Shown one piece after another: positions 17,127 to 23,766 of a stretch of 35,087 nt of DNA. Position 1 is the first letter of the stretch. Each line of letters starts with the position of its first letter. A program made the position numbers and the translations under genes. The notes under the pieces are model-generated. The model did no database searches. It was not told the DNA's origin and worked only from the letters and a program-made list of their open reading frames with translations. The DNA lies in assembly GCA_016870395.1 (NCBI GenBank), contig VGBT01000027.1:1-35087 (forward strand), in the 5' to 3' direction. This DNA comes from Actinomycetota bacterium (GTDB lineage Bacteria; Actinomycetota; Acidimicrobiia; IMCC26256; JAENVU01).

Positions 17127-18566
17127 CTATGCGACGCCGAGGCGGTCCAGGTAGACCGCCCACTGGGCCTCGTCGAACGCCTGGTCCGCCGCGCCCGGCG
17201 CTCCTCTTGCGGCGGACAATCCGCCGGTGGTCCCACCGGCGCACAAGGTCGAGACCTGGCCGACGTCGAGCGCGGCCGGGTCGAACCACAGGTCGGGTGA
17301 GAACGGTTGGGCCATGAGGCTGGCACCGATGTTGTTCGCGTGCTGGTCGCGCTGGGTGAGGAACCATCCGGCGCCGGGGCCCCCGGGGCCTTCGGGCGGC
17401 GCGCCGAGGAAGCGCCACTCGAGGAAGCGCAGGATCGACGTGTGGTCGTACACGCGCCGGTCGACGAAGCCGGGGCGCGCGAACGGCGACGCCATCACCG
17501 TGGGCACCCGGAACCCCGCCTGCGAGAAGTCGTCCTGGTCGTTCGTGCTCGTGCGGTCGTCGGCGAGGTGCGGCGGGGCGACGTGGTCGAAGAAGCCGCC
17601 CCACTCGTCGTAGGTGACGAGGAACACGCCCCGCTCCCACTGCGGCGACTGCGCGAACGCCTGGAACACATCGCGCATGAAGCCCTGGCCGGCGCGGACG
17701 TCGGCGAGCGGGTGGTCGTCGGTGCGGTTCTCGCCCACGAACGACGGGTCGAGGAACACCACGTTGGGCAGCGTGCCTGCCGCGCAGTCCGCGTAGAACT
17801 CCGCGATCGGGCGGTTGAACGGGTTCAGGCGCTCACCCCACAGGAAGGTGACCGGCAGGTCCGAGTAGTAGTACCGGGCCGGCACCCCGGCGGCGCCGAG
17901 CCGGTCCCAGATCGTCGGCCAGCTGAACCCACCTTCGGCGATCGGCAGGTAGTTGCTCTTCACGCCGCCCGACTGCGCCGAGTGCAGGTACTCGCGGTTC
18001 GGATTGGTCGGACCGAGCACCGAGCAGTGGTAGCTGTCGAAGGTGGTGAAGCGCTTGGTCAGCCGGGCGCTGAAGGCCAGGTCGGGGGCGTTGTAGTAGC
18101 CGAGCGCGAACTCGTCGTTGCCCGATCCCGGCGCGAGGAAGCCTTGGTCGCGCTGGACCCGACCCGTGGTCCACGAGTGGCCCGGGTCCCCGAAGTCGCA
18201 GCCGCGCCAGGGGTTGGTGATCTGGTCCCAGGCGAACAGGTAGCGGGTGTCGACGGGCCCGTCCGGGCCGGCGTAGGTCTGGTGCTGGTTGCCATCGACG
18301 CCGAACAGCGCGCCGTAGCGGCTGCGGCCCGCTTCGAGGTACTGCTGGTCAGACGCGAGCCAGCCGAGCCAGTGGTCGAAGGAGCGGTTTTCCATCATCA
18401 GGACGACGACGGTGTCGACCGGGCAGTCCGACGCGAGGCCGTCGAGCAGCGACTGTCCGGGCTCGAAGCCCGGTGGGTACAGCCACCGGCAGCCCGGGAT
18501 CGCGGTGCTCGCCGCAAGCGCACCGCCGACGAGGCCCGCGCGCTTGAGGAACGTCCGACGATCCAT
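17127..18566 (-). CDS. Tat-exported phosphoesterase (phospholipase C/acid phosphatase family)
   Basis: This 479-residue protein starts MDRRTFLKRAGLVGGALAAS, a clear twin-arginine signal (RRTFLK), with a following cysteine (IPGCRW) that may make it a lipoprotein. The body matches the PF04185 phosphoesterase family of bacterial phospholipases C and acid phosphatases. Examples are VVVLMMENRSFDHWLGWL (catalytic-region ENRSFDH), GPTNPNREY, FLDPSFVGENRTDDHP, FLVTYDEWGGFFDHVAPP and RVPTVMASPFARPG. It acts outside the membrane and probably releases phosphate from phospholipids or other esters. The ATG at 18566 is preceded by GGGAGG; a start 30 nt upstream would only lengthen the signal n-region. Its stop codon is immediately followed by the truncated island gene. 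Confidence 0.92.
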   Translation of the reverse strand: MDRRTFLKRAGLVGGALAASTAIPGCRWLYPPGFEPGQSLLDGLASDCPVDTVVVLMMENRSFDHWLGWLASDQQYLEAGRSRYGALFGVDGNQHQTYAGPDGPVDTRYLFAWDQITNPWRGCDFGDPGHSWTTGRVQRDQGFLAPGSGNDEFALGYYNAPDLAFSARLTKRFTTFDSYHCSVLGPTNPNREYLHSAQSGGVKSNYLPIAEGGFSWPTIWDRLGAAGVPARYYYSDLPVTFLWGERLNPFNRPIAEFYADCAAGTLPNVVFLDPSFVGENRTDDHPLADVRAGQGFMRDVFQAFAQSPQWERGVFLVTYDEWGGFFDHVAPPHLADDRTSTNDQDDFSQAGFRVPTVMASPFARPGFVDRRVYDHTSILRFLEWRFLGAPPEGPGGPGAGWFLTQRDQHANNIGASLMAQPFSPDLWFDPAALDVGQVSTLCAGGTTGGLSAARGAPGAADQAFDEAQWAVYLDRLGVA

Positions 18567-18619
18567 CGCCCCCCGCCTCCCAGCCGAATCACGCATTGTT
18601 GCTGGAATCGGACGGGCTT

Positions 18620-18649
18620 GTCACGAGTTGCGGCCGATACCCTCGTGAC
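18620..18649. promoter_or_regulatory. Inverted-repeat operator overlapping the HAD-gene promoter
   Basis: GTCACGAG (18620-18627) and CTCGTGAC (18642-18649) are perfect inverted repeats 14 nt apart. The right arm overlaps the TACCCT -10 box (18638-18643) and ends directly before the GTG at 18650. Binding there would block a leaderless promoter. The regulator is unknown. Confidence 0.5.
18638..18643 (+). promoter_or_regulatory. -10 box, leaderless layout
   Basis: TACCCT lies 6 nt before the GTG start of the HAD phosphatase, with no ribosome site in between. Confidence 0.5.
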
Positions 18650-19288
18650 GTGCCCGTTCCCGACCTCGCCGCGGCCTCCGTGTTCCTCGATTTCGACGGC
18701 ACCATCAGCACCACCGACGTGGGCCTGCACCTCCTCGAGCGTCTGGCCCCGCCGGAGTGGAAGGCGATCGACGCCGAGTACGACGCGGGCGAGACCGGCA
18801 GCCGGGTCTGCCTCCTCGACGAGTGGGACCTGCTCCCGCACGACGCCGACCTCCTGCGCTCGGTGGCCTTCGAGGTGCCGATCGACCCCGATCTCGAAGC
18901 CCTTGTTGCTGGGCTGCTCGCCGCCGGCTCCGAGGTGGTCGTGCTGTCCGACGGCTTCGGCTTCTATGCGCACGACGTGTGCGACGGGCTCGGAATCCCG
19001 GTGCTCACCAACGCGGTCGACTGGGGCACGGGGGCGTTGACGTTCCCGCACGAGGACCGGTGCTGCGCGTGCTCGAGCTGCGGCACCTGCAAGCAAGCTC
19101 CGGTCAAGGAGGCCGCGCGGCGTGGCCGAACCACCGTCGTGGTCGGCGACGGCACCAGCGACCGCAAGGCCGCGCTCCTCGCCGACGTGGTGTTCGCCAA
19201 GGGCTCGCTCGCGGCCTGGTGCGCGGCGAACGGAGTCGTCCACCACCGCTTCGAGTGCCTGGCCGATGTCGGTGAGGCACTGCTTTGA
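18650..19288 (+). CDS. MtnX-like HAD-family phosphatase
   Basis: This 212-residue HAD hydrolase has motif I FLDFDGTI (Asp14 nucleophile, Asp16), motif II VVVLSDGFG and motif III/IV VVVGDGTSDRKAALLADVVFAKG. A cysteine-dense insert, C138-C139-A-C141-S-S-C144-G-T-C147-K, aligns with the CxCC-type segment of Bacillus MtnX (methionine salvage phosphatase) and may bind zinc. The GTG at 18650 is chosen for its fit to the promoter layout. It overlaps the next gene, an RpiB-family protein, by one base (TGATG). The pair probably acts on one sugar phosphate. No other methionine-salvage genes are present, so an MtnX role is not implied. Confidence 0.82.
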   Translation: MPVPDLAAASVFLDFDGTISTTDVGLHLLERLAPPEWKAIDAEYDAGETGSRVCLLDEWDLLPHDADLLRSVAFEVPIDPDLEALVAGLLAAGSEVVVLSDGFGFYAHDVCDGLGIPVLTNAVDWGTGALTFPHEDRCCACSSCGTCKQAPVKEAARRGRTTVVVGDGTSDRKAALLADVVFAKGSLAAWCAANGVVHHRFECLADVGEALL

Positions 19289-19722
19289 TGAGGGTGGTGA
19301 TGGGCTCGGACGAGCGGACGCCGCTCACCGACGCGGTGGCCGAGGACCTGCGCGGTCGAGGATGCGAGGTGCTCCTCGTCGGGCCGGTGGCGAGGACGCC
19401 CGCCGACGACGCGAAGCAGTGGGCGCAGGTCGGTCGCGAGGTCGGCGAGGCGGTCGCCACCGGCGCGGCGGAGACCGGAGTGCTGTTCTGCTGGACGGGC
19501 ACCGGCGCGTCGATCGCGGCGAACAAGGTGGCCGGCGTTCGGGCCGCGCTGTGTACCGACGCGGCCACCGCCGCCGGCGCGCGCCGCTGGAACGATGCCA
19601 ACGTGCTGGTGATGAGTTTGCGGCTGACGACGCCGGAGCTCGCCCGCGAGATGCTCACCGTGTGGTTCGACACCGAGCCCGACCCCGGCGAGGCTGAGAA
19701 CGTGGCCCGACTCGAGGGCTAA
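19288..19722 (+). CDS. RpiB/LacAB-family sugar-phosphate isomerase-like protein, atypical
   Basis: This 144-residue member of the RpiB/LacA/LacB fold contains GVLFCWTGTGASIAANKVAGVRAAL, equivalent to the CGTG-SIAANK active-site loop, with Cys68 retained. The N-terminal DH pair of RpiB is Asp8-Glu9 here. The catalytic histidine of the RQHNDTNVL segment (His99 in E. coli RpiB) is Trp101 (ARRWNDANVL). The fold and thiol are kept, but two histidines used by ribose-phosphate isomerase are gone. Since rpiA is present at 5960, this protein likely handles a different substrate. It is translationally coupled to the MtnX-like phosphatase. Confidence 0.85.
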   Translation: MRVVMGSDERTPLTDAVAEDLRGRGCEVLLVGPVARTPADDAKQWAQVGREVGEAVATGAAETGVLFCWTGTGASIAANKVAGVRAALCTDAATAAGARRWNDANVLVMSLRLTTPELAREMLTVWFDTEPDPGEAENVARLEG

Positions 19723-19725
19723 CCT
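19720..19725 (+). promoter_or_regulatory. -10 box of the GYD gene, leaderless layout
   Basis: TAACCT, overlapping the stop codon of the RpiB-like gene, lies 8 nt before the GTG at 19734. Confidence 0.4.
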
Positions 19726-19733
19726 GAACGGTC

Positions 19734-20024
19734 GTGGCGACCTACGCGATGCTCTCGACGCTTGGCCCCGGCGGGTGGGCGACGCTGCGGGAGAAGCCGG
19801 AGCGCATGCACGAGGTGACCCGTGAGGTCGAGGCGATGGGCCTCAAGGTGATCGCCCAGTACGCCCTGCTCGGCCAGTGGGACTTCCTCAACATCATCGA
19901 GGCTCCCGACGAGAAGGCCATGGCCCGCTGCGCGACGGCGCTCGCGGCGCGAGGCACGATGCGCACCACGACGCTCCAGGCCATCCCCATCGACGAGCTG
20001 GTCGCCGCGTTGGAGGACGGTTAG
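19734..20024 (+). CDS. GYD domain-containing protein
   Basis: This 96-residue alpha/beta protein of the GYD family (ferredoxin-like small domains) reads YAMLSTLGPGGWATLREKPERM, EVEAMGLKVIAQYALLGQWDFLNIIEAPD and TMRTTTLQAIPIDEL. The family motif that is usually GxYD is LGQWDF here. The function of the family is not known. Its stop TAG (20022-20024) interlocks with the stop TAA of the opposite-strand gene in the shared sequence TTAG. Confidence 0.85.
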   Translation: MATYAMLSTLGPGGWATLREKPERMHEVTREVEAMGLKVIAQYALLGQWDFLNIIEAPDEKAMARCATALAARGTMRTTTLQAIPIDELVAALEDG

Positions 20025-20224
20025 ATCCACCACATGTCGTTCTTGCCGCGCTCCTCGCGGACGTCGCCGTCGGCGAAGAGGGCGGGCAGCACCGAGCCGT
20101 CGGAGCGGCGTCGGACCCGGAACGCGGCGCCGCCGTTTTGTTCCATGACCTCGACGATCTCGAAGCCACGCGCCCAGGAGCCCTCGAACCTCGAGCGCAC
20201 CTCGACGCGGGTACCGGGCATCAC
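20021..20224 (-). CDS. Small conserved-looking protein (67 aa)
   Basis: The minus-strand gene encodes VMPGTRVEVRSRFEGSWARG, then FEIVEVMEQNGGAAFRVRRRSDGSVLP, ending EERGKNDMWWI: a compact beta-rich, charged protein like an SH3/KOW-type barrel (PGTRVEVRSRFEGSWARGFEI), by impression only. The GTG at 20224 is preferred over the ATG at 20221 because a TACGAT box lies exactly 6 nt before it. It converges on the GYD gene. I do not know a function. Confidence 0.65.
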   Translation of the reverse strand: MMPGTRVEVRSRFEGSWARGFEIVEVMEQNGGAAFRVRRRSDGSVLPALFADGDVREERGKNDMWWI

Positions 20225-20230
20225 CACCCG

Positions 20231-20236
20231 ATCGTA
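20231..20236 (-). promoter_or_regulatory. -10 box of the 67-aa gene
   Basis: TACGAT on the minus strand, 6 nt before the GTG at 20224; no ribosome site is present. Confidence 0.4.
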
Positions 20237-20295
20237 AACCGGGGGGGCAAGCGCGTCCCCACGGTTGCATGCTGGGATCGCGCGATGGTGAGGGC

Positions 20296-20301
20296 TACCG
20301 T
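20296..20301 (+). promoter_or_regulatory. -10 box of rnhB, leaderless layout
   Basis: TACCGT lies 8 nt before the GTG at 20310 with no ribosome site between them. Confidence 0.4.
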
Positions 20302-20309
20302 CGACGTCC

Positions 20310-20975
20310 GTGACCGCGGTGGTGCCTCGACCCACGCTCCGGCTGGAGCGGAAGTGCTGGAGGGCCGGTGAGCGGCTGGTGTGCGGCATCGACGAGGTCG
20401 GCCGCGGCGCGTGGGCCGGCCCGGTCACGGTCGCCGCGGTGATCCCCGCCCCGGAGCACCTGCGCGGGGTGCGCGACTCGAAGCTGCTCGCCCCCGAAGA
20501 GCGGGAGCGGGCGGCCGCGGCCGTGCAGGAGTGGGCCCAGGCCTTCGCCGTCGGCCACGCGAGCCACGAGGAGTGCGACACCCTTGGGATGACCGCGGCA
20601 CTGCGCCTCGCGGGTCGGCGGGCCCTGGCCGACCTCGCGGCGCAGGGCTACGAGCCCGACCGGGTGATCCTCGACGGCAACCACGACTACCTGCGCATCG
20701 GCGCTCGGGTCACGACGGTCGTGAAGGGCGACACCACCTCGCTCGCGGTCGCCGCGGCGTCGTGCGTGGCCAAGGTCACCCGTGACGCGCTCATGCGCGA
20801 GGAGGCGGAGCACTTCCCGGCCTTCGGGTTCGAGTCGAACAAGGGCTATCCCGCCCCCGCGCACAAGGCCGCGTTGGGCGCGTGGGGGCCGACGACGATC
20901 CATCGCCGCTCCTGGGTCTTCATGGAGGGCCTGCCCTGGGGCGGGCTCGCCCCCGCGCCCGGCCGTCTCTTCTGA
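20310..20975 (+). CDS. rnhB: Ribonuclease HII
   Basis: This enzyme cleaves RNA in RNA-DNA hybrids and removes misincorporated ribonucleotides from DNA. It has 221 residues, the usual length. The catalytic motif CGIDEVGRGAWAGPV carries the two N-terminal acidic residues (DE of DEVGRG). The others are in VRDSKLL, VILDGNHDYL and VAAASCVAKVTRD. The family C-terminal GYPAPAHKAAL and HRRSW are present. It is followed 39 nt later by a small Nfu-N-like gene with its own -10 box. Confidence 0.96.
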   Translation: MTAVVPRPTLRLERKCWRAGERLVCGIDEVGRGAWAGPVTVAAVIPAPEHLRGVRDSKLLAPEERERAAAAVQEWAQAFAVGHASHEECDTLGMTAALRLAGRRALADLAAQGYEPDRVILDGNHDYLRIGARVTTVVKGDTTSLAVAAASCVAKVTRDALMREEAEHFPAFGFESNKGYPAPAHKAALGAWGPTTIHRRSWVFMEGLPWGGLAPAPGRLF

Positions 20976-21000
20976 TCACGAGCTCTGGCGCGCCGGGAGG

Positions 21001-21006
21001 TACCCT
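21001..21006 (+). promoter_or_regulatory. -10 box, leaderless layout
   Basis: TACCCT lies 8 nt before the ATG at 21015. Confidence 0.4.
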
Positions 21007-21014
21007 CTGCGCCC

Positions 21015-21371
21015 ATGGGCCAGCCGATCAGCGTGACCGCGCGTCCGGGCGCGTCGCCCGCGGTGCGCATCTTCGAGTGCAACCGCTCCCTCACGGGCAT
21101 GGCGATCGAGCGCTACTCCTCGGTGGCCGAGGACGAGGCGCGCGGTGGCCGTCCCCCCGACGTGCTGGCTGCCCGCATCCTCGCCGCGGGCGCGACGCGG
21201 GTCACCGTGTACGGCAACGTCATCACCGTCGAGGCGTCACCCGACGGCTGGGCCGAGCTGGAGCCGAAGGCGATGCATCTCGTCGCCCACCTCTTCGAGT
21301 ACTACGGCGACGATGCCGGCTGGTCCTACGAGGCCCGCGGCCTCGAGGCACCGGCGCCCGCGGTGCAGTAG
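21015..21371 (+). CDS. Small protein with Nfu N-terminal-like pattern
   Basis: This 118-residue protein resembles the N-terminal domain of Nfu/NifU-type Fe-S scaffold proteins by pattern. VRIFECNRSLTGMAIERY is in place of the usual substrate strand. ILAAGATRVTVYGNVITVEASPDGWAELEPKAMHLVAHLFEYY follows, where the family has a GV-x-VFFG-x-FITV...W-L-P block. The C-terminal Fe-S-binding CxxC domain of Nfu is absent. It might assist Fe-S assembly or be an unrelated fold. The match is not strong enough for a firm name. It ends 29 nt before the LexA box of the mutasome. Confidence 0.5.
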   Translation: MGQPISVTARPGASPAVRIFECNRSLTGMAIERYSSVAEDEARGGRPPDVLAARILAAGATRVTVYGNVITVEASPDGWAELEPKAMHLVAHLFEYYGDDAGWSYEARGLEAPAPAVQ

Positions 21372-21399
21372 CCCGCTCCTCGGGCCGGCCCCTGGCCTC

Positions 21400-21415
21400 T
21401 CGAACAGATGTTCGA
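21400..21415. promoter_or_regulatory. LexA (SOS) box of imuA'
   Basis: TCGAACAGATGTTCGA is a perfect 16-bp palindrome matching the actinobacterial/Gram-positive LexA consensus CGAAC-N4-GTTCG. It is directly followed by TAGGGT (21416-21421), a -10 box 6 nt before the GTG at 21428, so bound LexA would block RNA polymerase. Confidence 0.9.
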
Positions 21416-21421
21416 TAGGGT
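21416..21421 (+). promoter_or_regulatory. -10 box of imuA'-imuB, abutting the LexA box
   Basis: TAGGGT begins at the base after the palindrome and stands 6 nt before the GTG. The GGAGG sequence touching the start codon is too close to act as a ribosome site, so a leaderless mRNA is likely. Confidence 0.6.
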
Positions 21422-21427
21422 GCGGAG

Positions 21428-22075
21428 GTGGCGACGGCCGGGGCTTCCCCTGACGTTCCGAGGGTCGCTGCCCGCGCGCGCCTGCGGGAGGTGGCACGGG
21501 CGGGGGCGCCGGTGGTGTTGGCCCGTGAACGGTGCCTGGAGGTGCCCGGCCCGCTCGGCGAGGTGGTGCCCGGGCTCCGGCGTGGTGCGGTGGTGGCGGT
21601 GGAGGGCCCACCCTCCGCGGGTGCGACCTCGCTCGCGCTCGGGCTGGTTGCCGCGGCGAGCGCGGCCCGGGAGTGGGCGGCCGCGGTCGATGGCTCGGGC
21701 ACGCTCGGGGGGCTCGCGGCAATCGCGGCCGGTGTGGACCTCGCGCGCTTCGCCGTGGTCCGCGACGTGCCGGGTGACCGGTGGGCGGCGGTGGTCGCCG
21801 CGCTGCTCGACGGGATGAGCGTGGTGCTCGCCGAGGTGCCGCGCGGGGTACGGGTGGCCGACGCGCGTCGGCTGGTCGCCCGCGCGCGCGAGCGGGACAC
21901 GGTGCTCGTCACGTTGGGGGCGTGGCCGGCCGCGGCCACGTTGCGCCTGCACGCGGAGGGCGGCGTGTGGACGGGGCTCGGTGCCGGTGACGGTGTGCTC
22001 ACCGCGCGCGAGCTCGCCGTGCGGGTCGAAGGACCGGGGGCGCCCGTTCGCGGTCACGTCGCGATCGCGGTCTAG
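21428..22075 (+). CDS. imuA: ImuA' RecA-like mutasome accessory protein
   Basis: This 215-residue protein sits in the ImuA' position of the LexA-controlled imuA'-imuB-dnaE2 cassette. It has a RecA-fold core: VVPGLRRGAVVAVEGPPSAGATSLALGL (a Walker-A-like loop that lacks the Lys), then VDLARFAVVRDVPGDRWAAVVAALLDGMSVVLAEVP (Walker-B-like strand) and DTVLVTLGAWP. ImuA' proteins bind ImuB and are needed for damage-induced mutagenesis by DnaE2. The sequence is highly Ala/Val/Arg-biased and diverged, so identity leans on context. Six nucleotides separate its stop from imuB. Confidence 0.8.
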   Translation: MATAGASPDVPRVAARARLREVARAGAPVVLARERCLEVPGPLGEVVPGLRRGAVVAVEGPPSAGATSLALGLVAAASAAREWAAAVDGSGTLGGLAAIAAGVDLARFAVVRDVPGDRWAAVVAALLDGMSVVLAEVPRGVRVADARRLVARARERDTVLVTLGAWPAAATLRLHAEGGVWTGLGAGDGVLTARELAVRVEGPGAPVRGHVAIAV

Positions 22076-22080
22076 CAAGG

Positions 22081-23643
22081 ATGGCCGCGCGCACGCTCTG
22101 CCTGTGGTGTCCGGACTGGCCGGTGGTCGCGGCCCGTCTGCGCGGCGACGGCCCGACCGACGCGCCGGTCGTCGTGCTGGCGCAGGGACGCGTGCTCGCG
22201 TGCTCGGCGGAGGCGCGAGCACACGACGTGACGATCGGCCTGCGCCGCCGTGAGGTCGAGGTCCGGGCCCCGGGCGTGGTGGTGCTCGAGGTCGATCCGG
22301 CCGGCGACGCGCGCGCGTTCGAGCCGGTCGCGCGCGCGGTGGAGGCACTCGCGCCGCGCCTCGCGCTGGAGCGGCCCGGTCTGCTGTCGTTCCCGACGCG
22401 TGGCCCGTCGCGCTACTTCGGTGGCGACGAGGCACTCGTGGCGCGCGTGCTCGACGTGGTGCGTGACACGGCGGTGCCGGATGCCCGGGTGGGCGTTGCC
22501 GACGGGGTGTTCGCGGCCCGCCTCGCGGCCCGCCGCGGGGTGCTCGTGCCCGTGGACGCCACGCCGACGTTCCTCGCGCCGTGGCCCGTCGGCGCGCTGG
22601 GCGACGAGGACCTCGCGTCGTTGCTGTGCCGCCTCGGCCTGCGCACCCTCGGGGATTTCGCGGCGCTGCCGCCGGGGGCGGTGCTCGCCCGGTTCGGGGC
22701 GAGGGGGCTCGGGGTGCATCGCCTGGCCCGCGGGGAGGACGAGCACCCGCCTGCGCTCACCACCCCGCCGCCCGACCTGGTGGAGGTCTGCGAGCTGGAT
22801 CCGCCCGCGGCGCGGGTGGATGCCGCCGCGTTCGTGGCGAAGGCGCTCGCCGACCGCCTGCTCGAGCGGCTCGCGGCCGTGGGCCTCGCGTGCACGCACG
22901 TGGTGGTGGAGGCCGAGACCGAGCACGGCGAGCACCTGGCGCGCGGCTGGCGCCACGAAGGGGCGTTGACCGCGGCCACGCTGGCCGAGCGGGTGCGCTG
23001 GCAGCTCGACGGGTGGCTGACTGAGACCGGTGGGCTCACCGGTGGCCTCGCGCTCTTGCGTCTGGTGCCCGAGCAGGTGATCCCGGCGACCGGTCGCCAG
23101 CTCGGGTTCTGGGGCGGCGACGCGGCCGCCGCCGACCGCGCCGCGCGCGTGCTGGCGCGGGTGCAGGGCATCCTCGGGCCCGAGCACGTGGTCACCGCGG
23201 TGCCCCAGGGCGGGCGGACCCCGCTCGAGCGGGTGCGCTGGGTGCCATGGGGTGAGCCGCGTGAGGCGCAGCGACCGGTCGATGCGGTCGCGGGGCCGGT
23301 GAGCACGGAGACCCCCGACTGGCCGGGGACGGTCCCGGGCCCGTCGCCGGCGCGGGTGTTCGCGGTCGCTCCCCGCGCGGTGTTGCTCGACGCCGCCGGG
23401 GAGGCGGTCACCGTCTCGAGCCGGGGGGAGCCGAGCGCGCCACCGGCGCGGCTGGTGAGCCCGGTGCTGCCGGGTGGTGGCGGCGAGGTCGGCGCGTGGG
23501 CGGGGCCGTGGGCCCAGGACGTGCGCTGGTGGGACCGCCGGGCGCGGGCGCGCCGCAGCTACTGGCAGGTGGTGGTGGGGGAGACCGCGTGCCTGGTGCG
23601 GGTCGAGCGCGGCGAAGCCGCGATCGAGGCCCTCTACGACTGA
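22081..23643 (+). CDS. imuB: ImuB, catalytically inactive Y-family polymerase homologue
   Basis: This 520-residue adaptor tethers DnaE2 to the sliding clamp during SOS mutagenesis. It has the Y-family layout, but the first metal-binding motif reads LCLWCPDW where active polymerases have DMD, and no SxDE motif is seen, consistent with inactivity. The family signature RGPSRYFGGDEAL and the finger/little-finger parts (GALGDEDLASLLCRLGLRTLGDFAALP) are present. QLGFWGG at 340-346 is a good beta-clamp-binding motif. The C-terminal tail (DVRWWDRRARARRSYWQVV) is typical of ImuB. AAGG precedes the ATG. It is co-transcribed with imuA'. Confidence 0.95.
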   Translation: MAARTLCLWCPDWPVVAARLRGDGPTDAPVVVLAQGRVLACSAEARAHDVTIGLRRREVEVRAPGVVVLEVDPAGDARAFEPVARAVEALAPRLALERPGLLSFPTRGPSRYFGGDEALVARVLDVVRDTAVPDARVGVADGVFAARLAARRGVLVPVDATPTFLAPWPVGALGDEDLASLLCRLGLRTLGDFAALPPGAVLARFGARGLGVHRLARGEDEHPPALTTPPPDLVEVCELDPPAARVDAAAFVAKALADRLLERLAAVGLACTHVVVEAETEHGEHLARGWRHEGALTAATLAERVRWQLDGWLTETGGLTGGLALLRLVPEQVIPATGRQLGFWGGDAAAADRAARVLARVQGILGPEHVVTAVPQGGRTPLERVRWVPWGEPREAQRPVDAVAGPVSTETPDWPGTVPGPSPARVFAVAPRAVLLDAAGEAVTVSSRGEPSAPPARLVSPVLPGGGGEVGAWAGPWAQDVRWWDRRARARRSYWQVVVGETACLVRVERGEAAIEALYD

Positions 23644-23649
23644 CCACCG

Positions 23650-23704
23650 CCCGATCTCGGCACGCTGGAGGCCCCATAGGGGCCTGAATCGTTCCGAGAT
23701 CGGG
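23650..23704. repeat. Nested palindrome between imuB and dnaE2
   Basis: CCCGATCTCGG (23650-23660) and CCGAGATCGGG (23694-23704) enclose a second hairpin AGGCCCC-ATA-GGGGCCT (23669-23685). Lying 6 nt after imuB and 31 nt before the dnaE2 LexA box, it probably insulates the two transcription units, although it has no T-tract. Confidence 0.7.
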
Positions 23705-23735
23705 GCTCGGGTGACCGCCCGCCAGGCCATTGCGG

Positions 23736-23755
23736 TACCGAACAGGTGTTCGGTA
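23736..23755. promoter_or_regulatory. LexA (SOS) box of dnaE2
   Basis: TACCGAACAGGTGTTCGGTA is a perfect 20-bp palindrome around CGAAC-AGGT-GTTCG. Its last two bases are the first two of the TAGGGT -10 box (23754-23759), which stands 7 nt before the GTG at 23767. The layout mirrors that of imuA'. Confidence 0.9.
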
Positions 23756-23759
23756 GGGT
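23754..23759 (+). promoter_or_regulatory. -10 box of dnaE2 overlapping the LexA box
   Basis: TAGGGT lies 7 nt before the GTG at 23767; no ribosome site follows, so a leaderless mRNA is expected. Confidence 0.6.
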
Positions 23760-23766
23760 CCCGCTC

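Noticed and set aside
19288-19722. Calling the RpiB-like gene rpiB
   Set aside because: Two histidines important in RpiB are replaced and rpiA is present, so a ribose-phosphate isomerase name would overstate the evidence.
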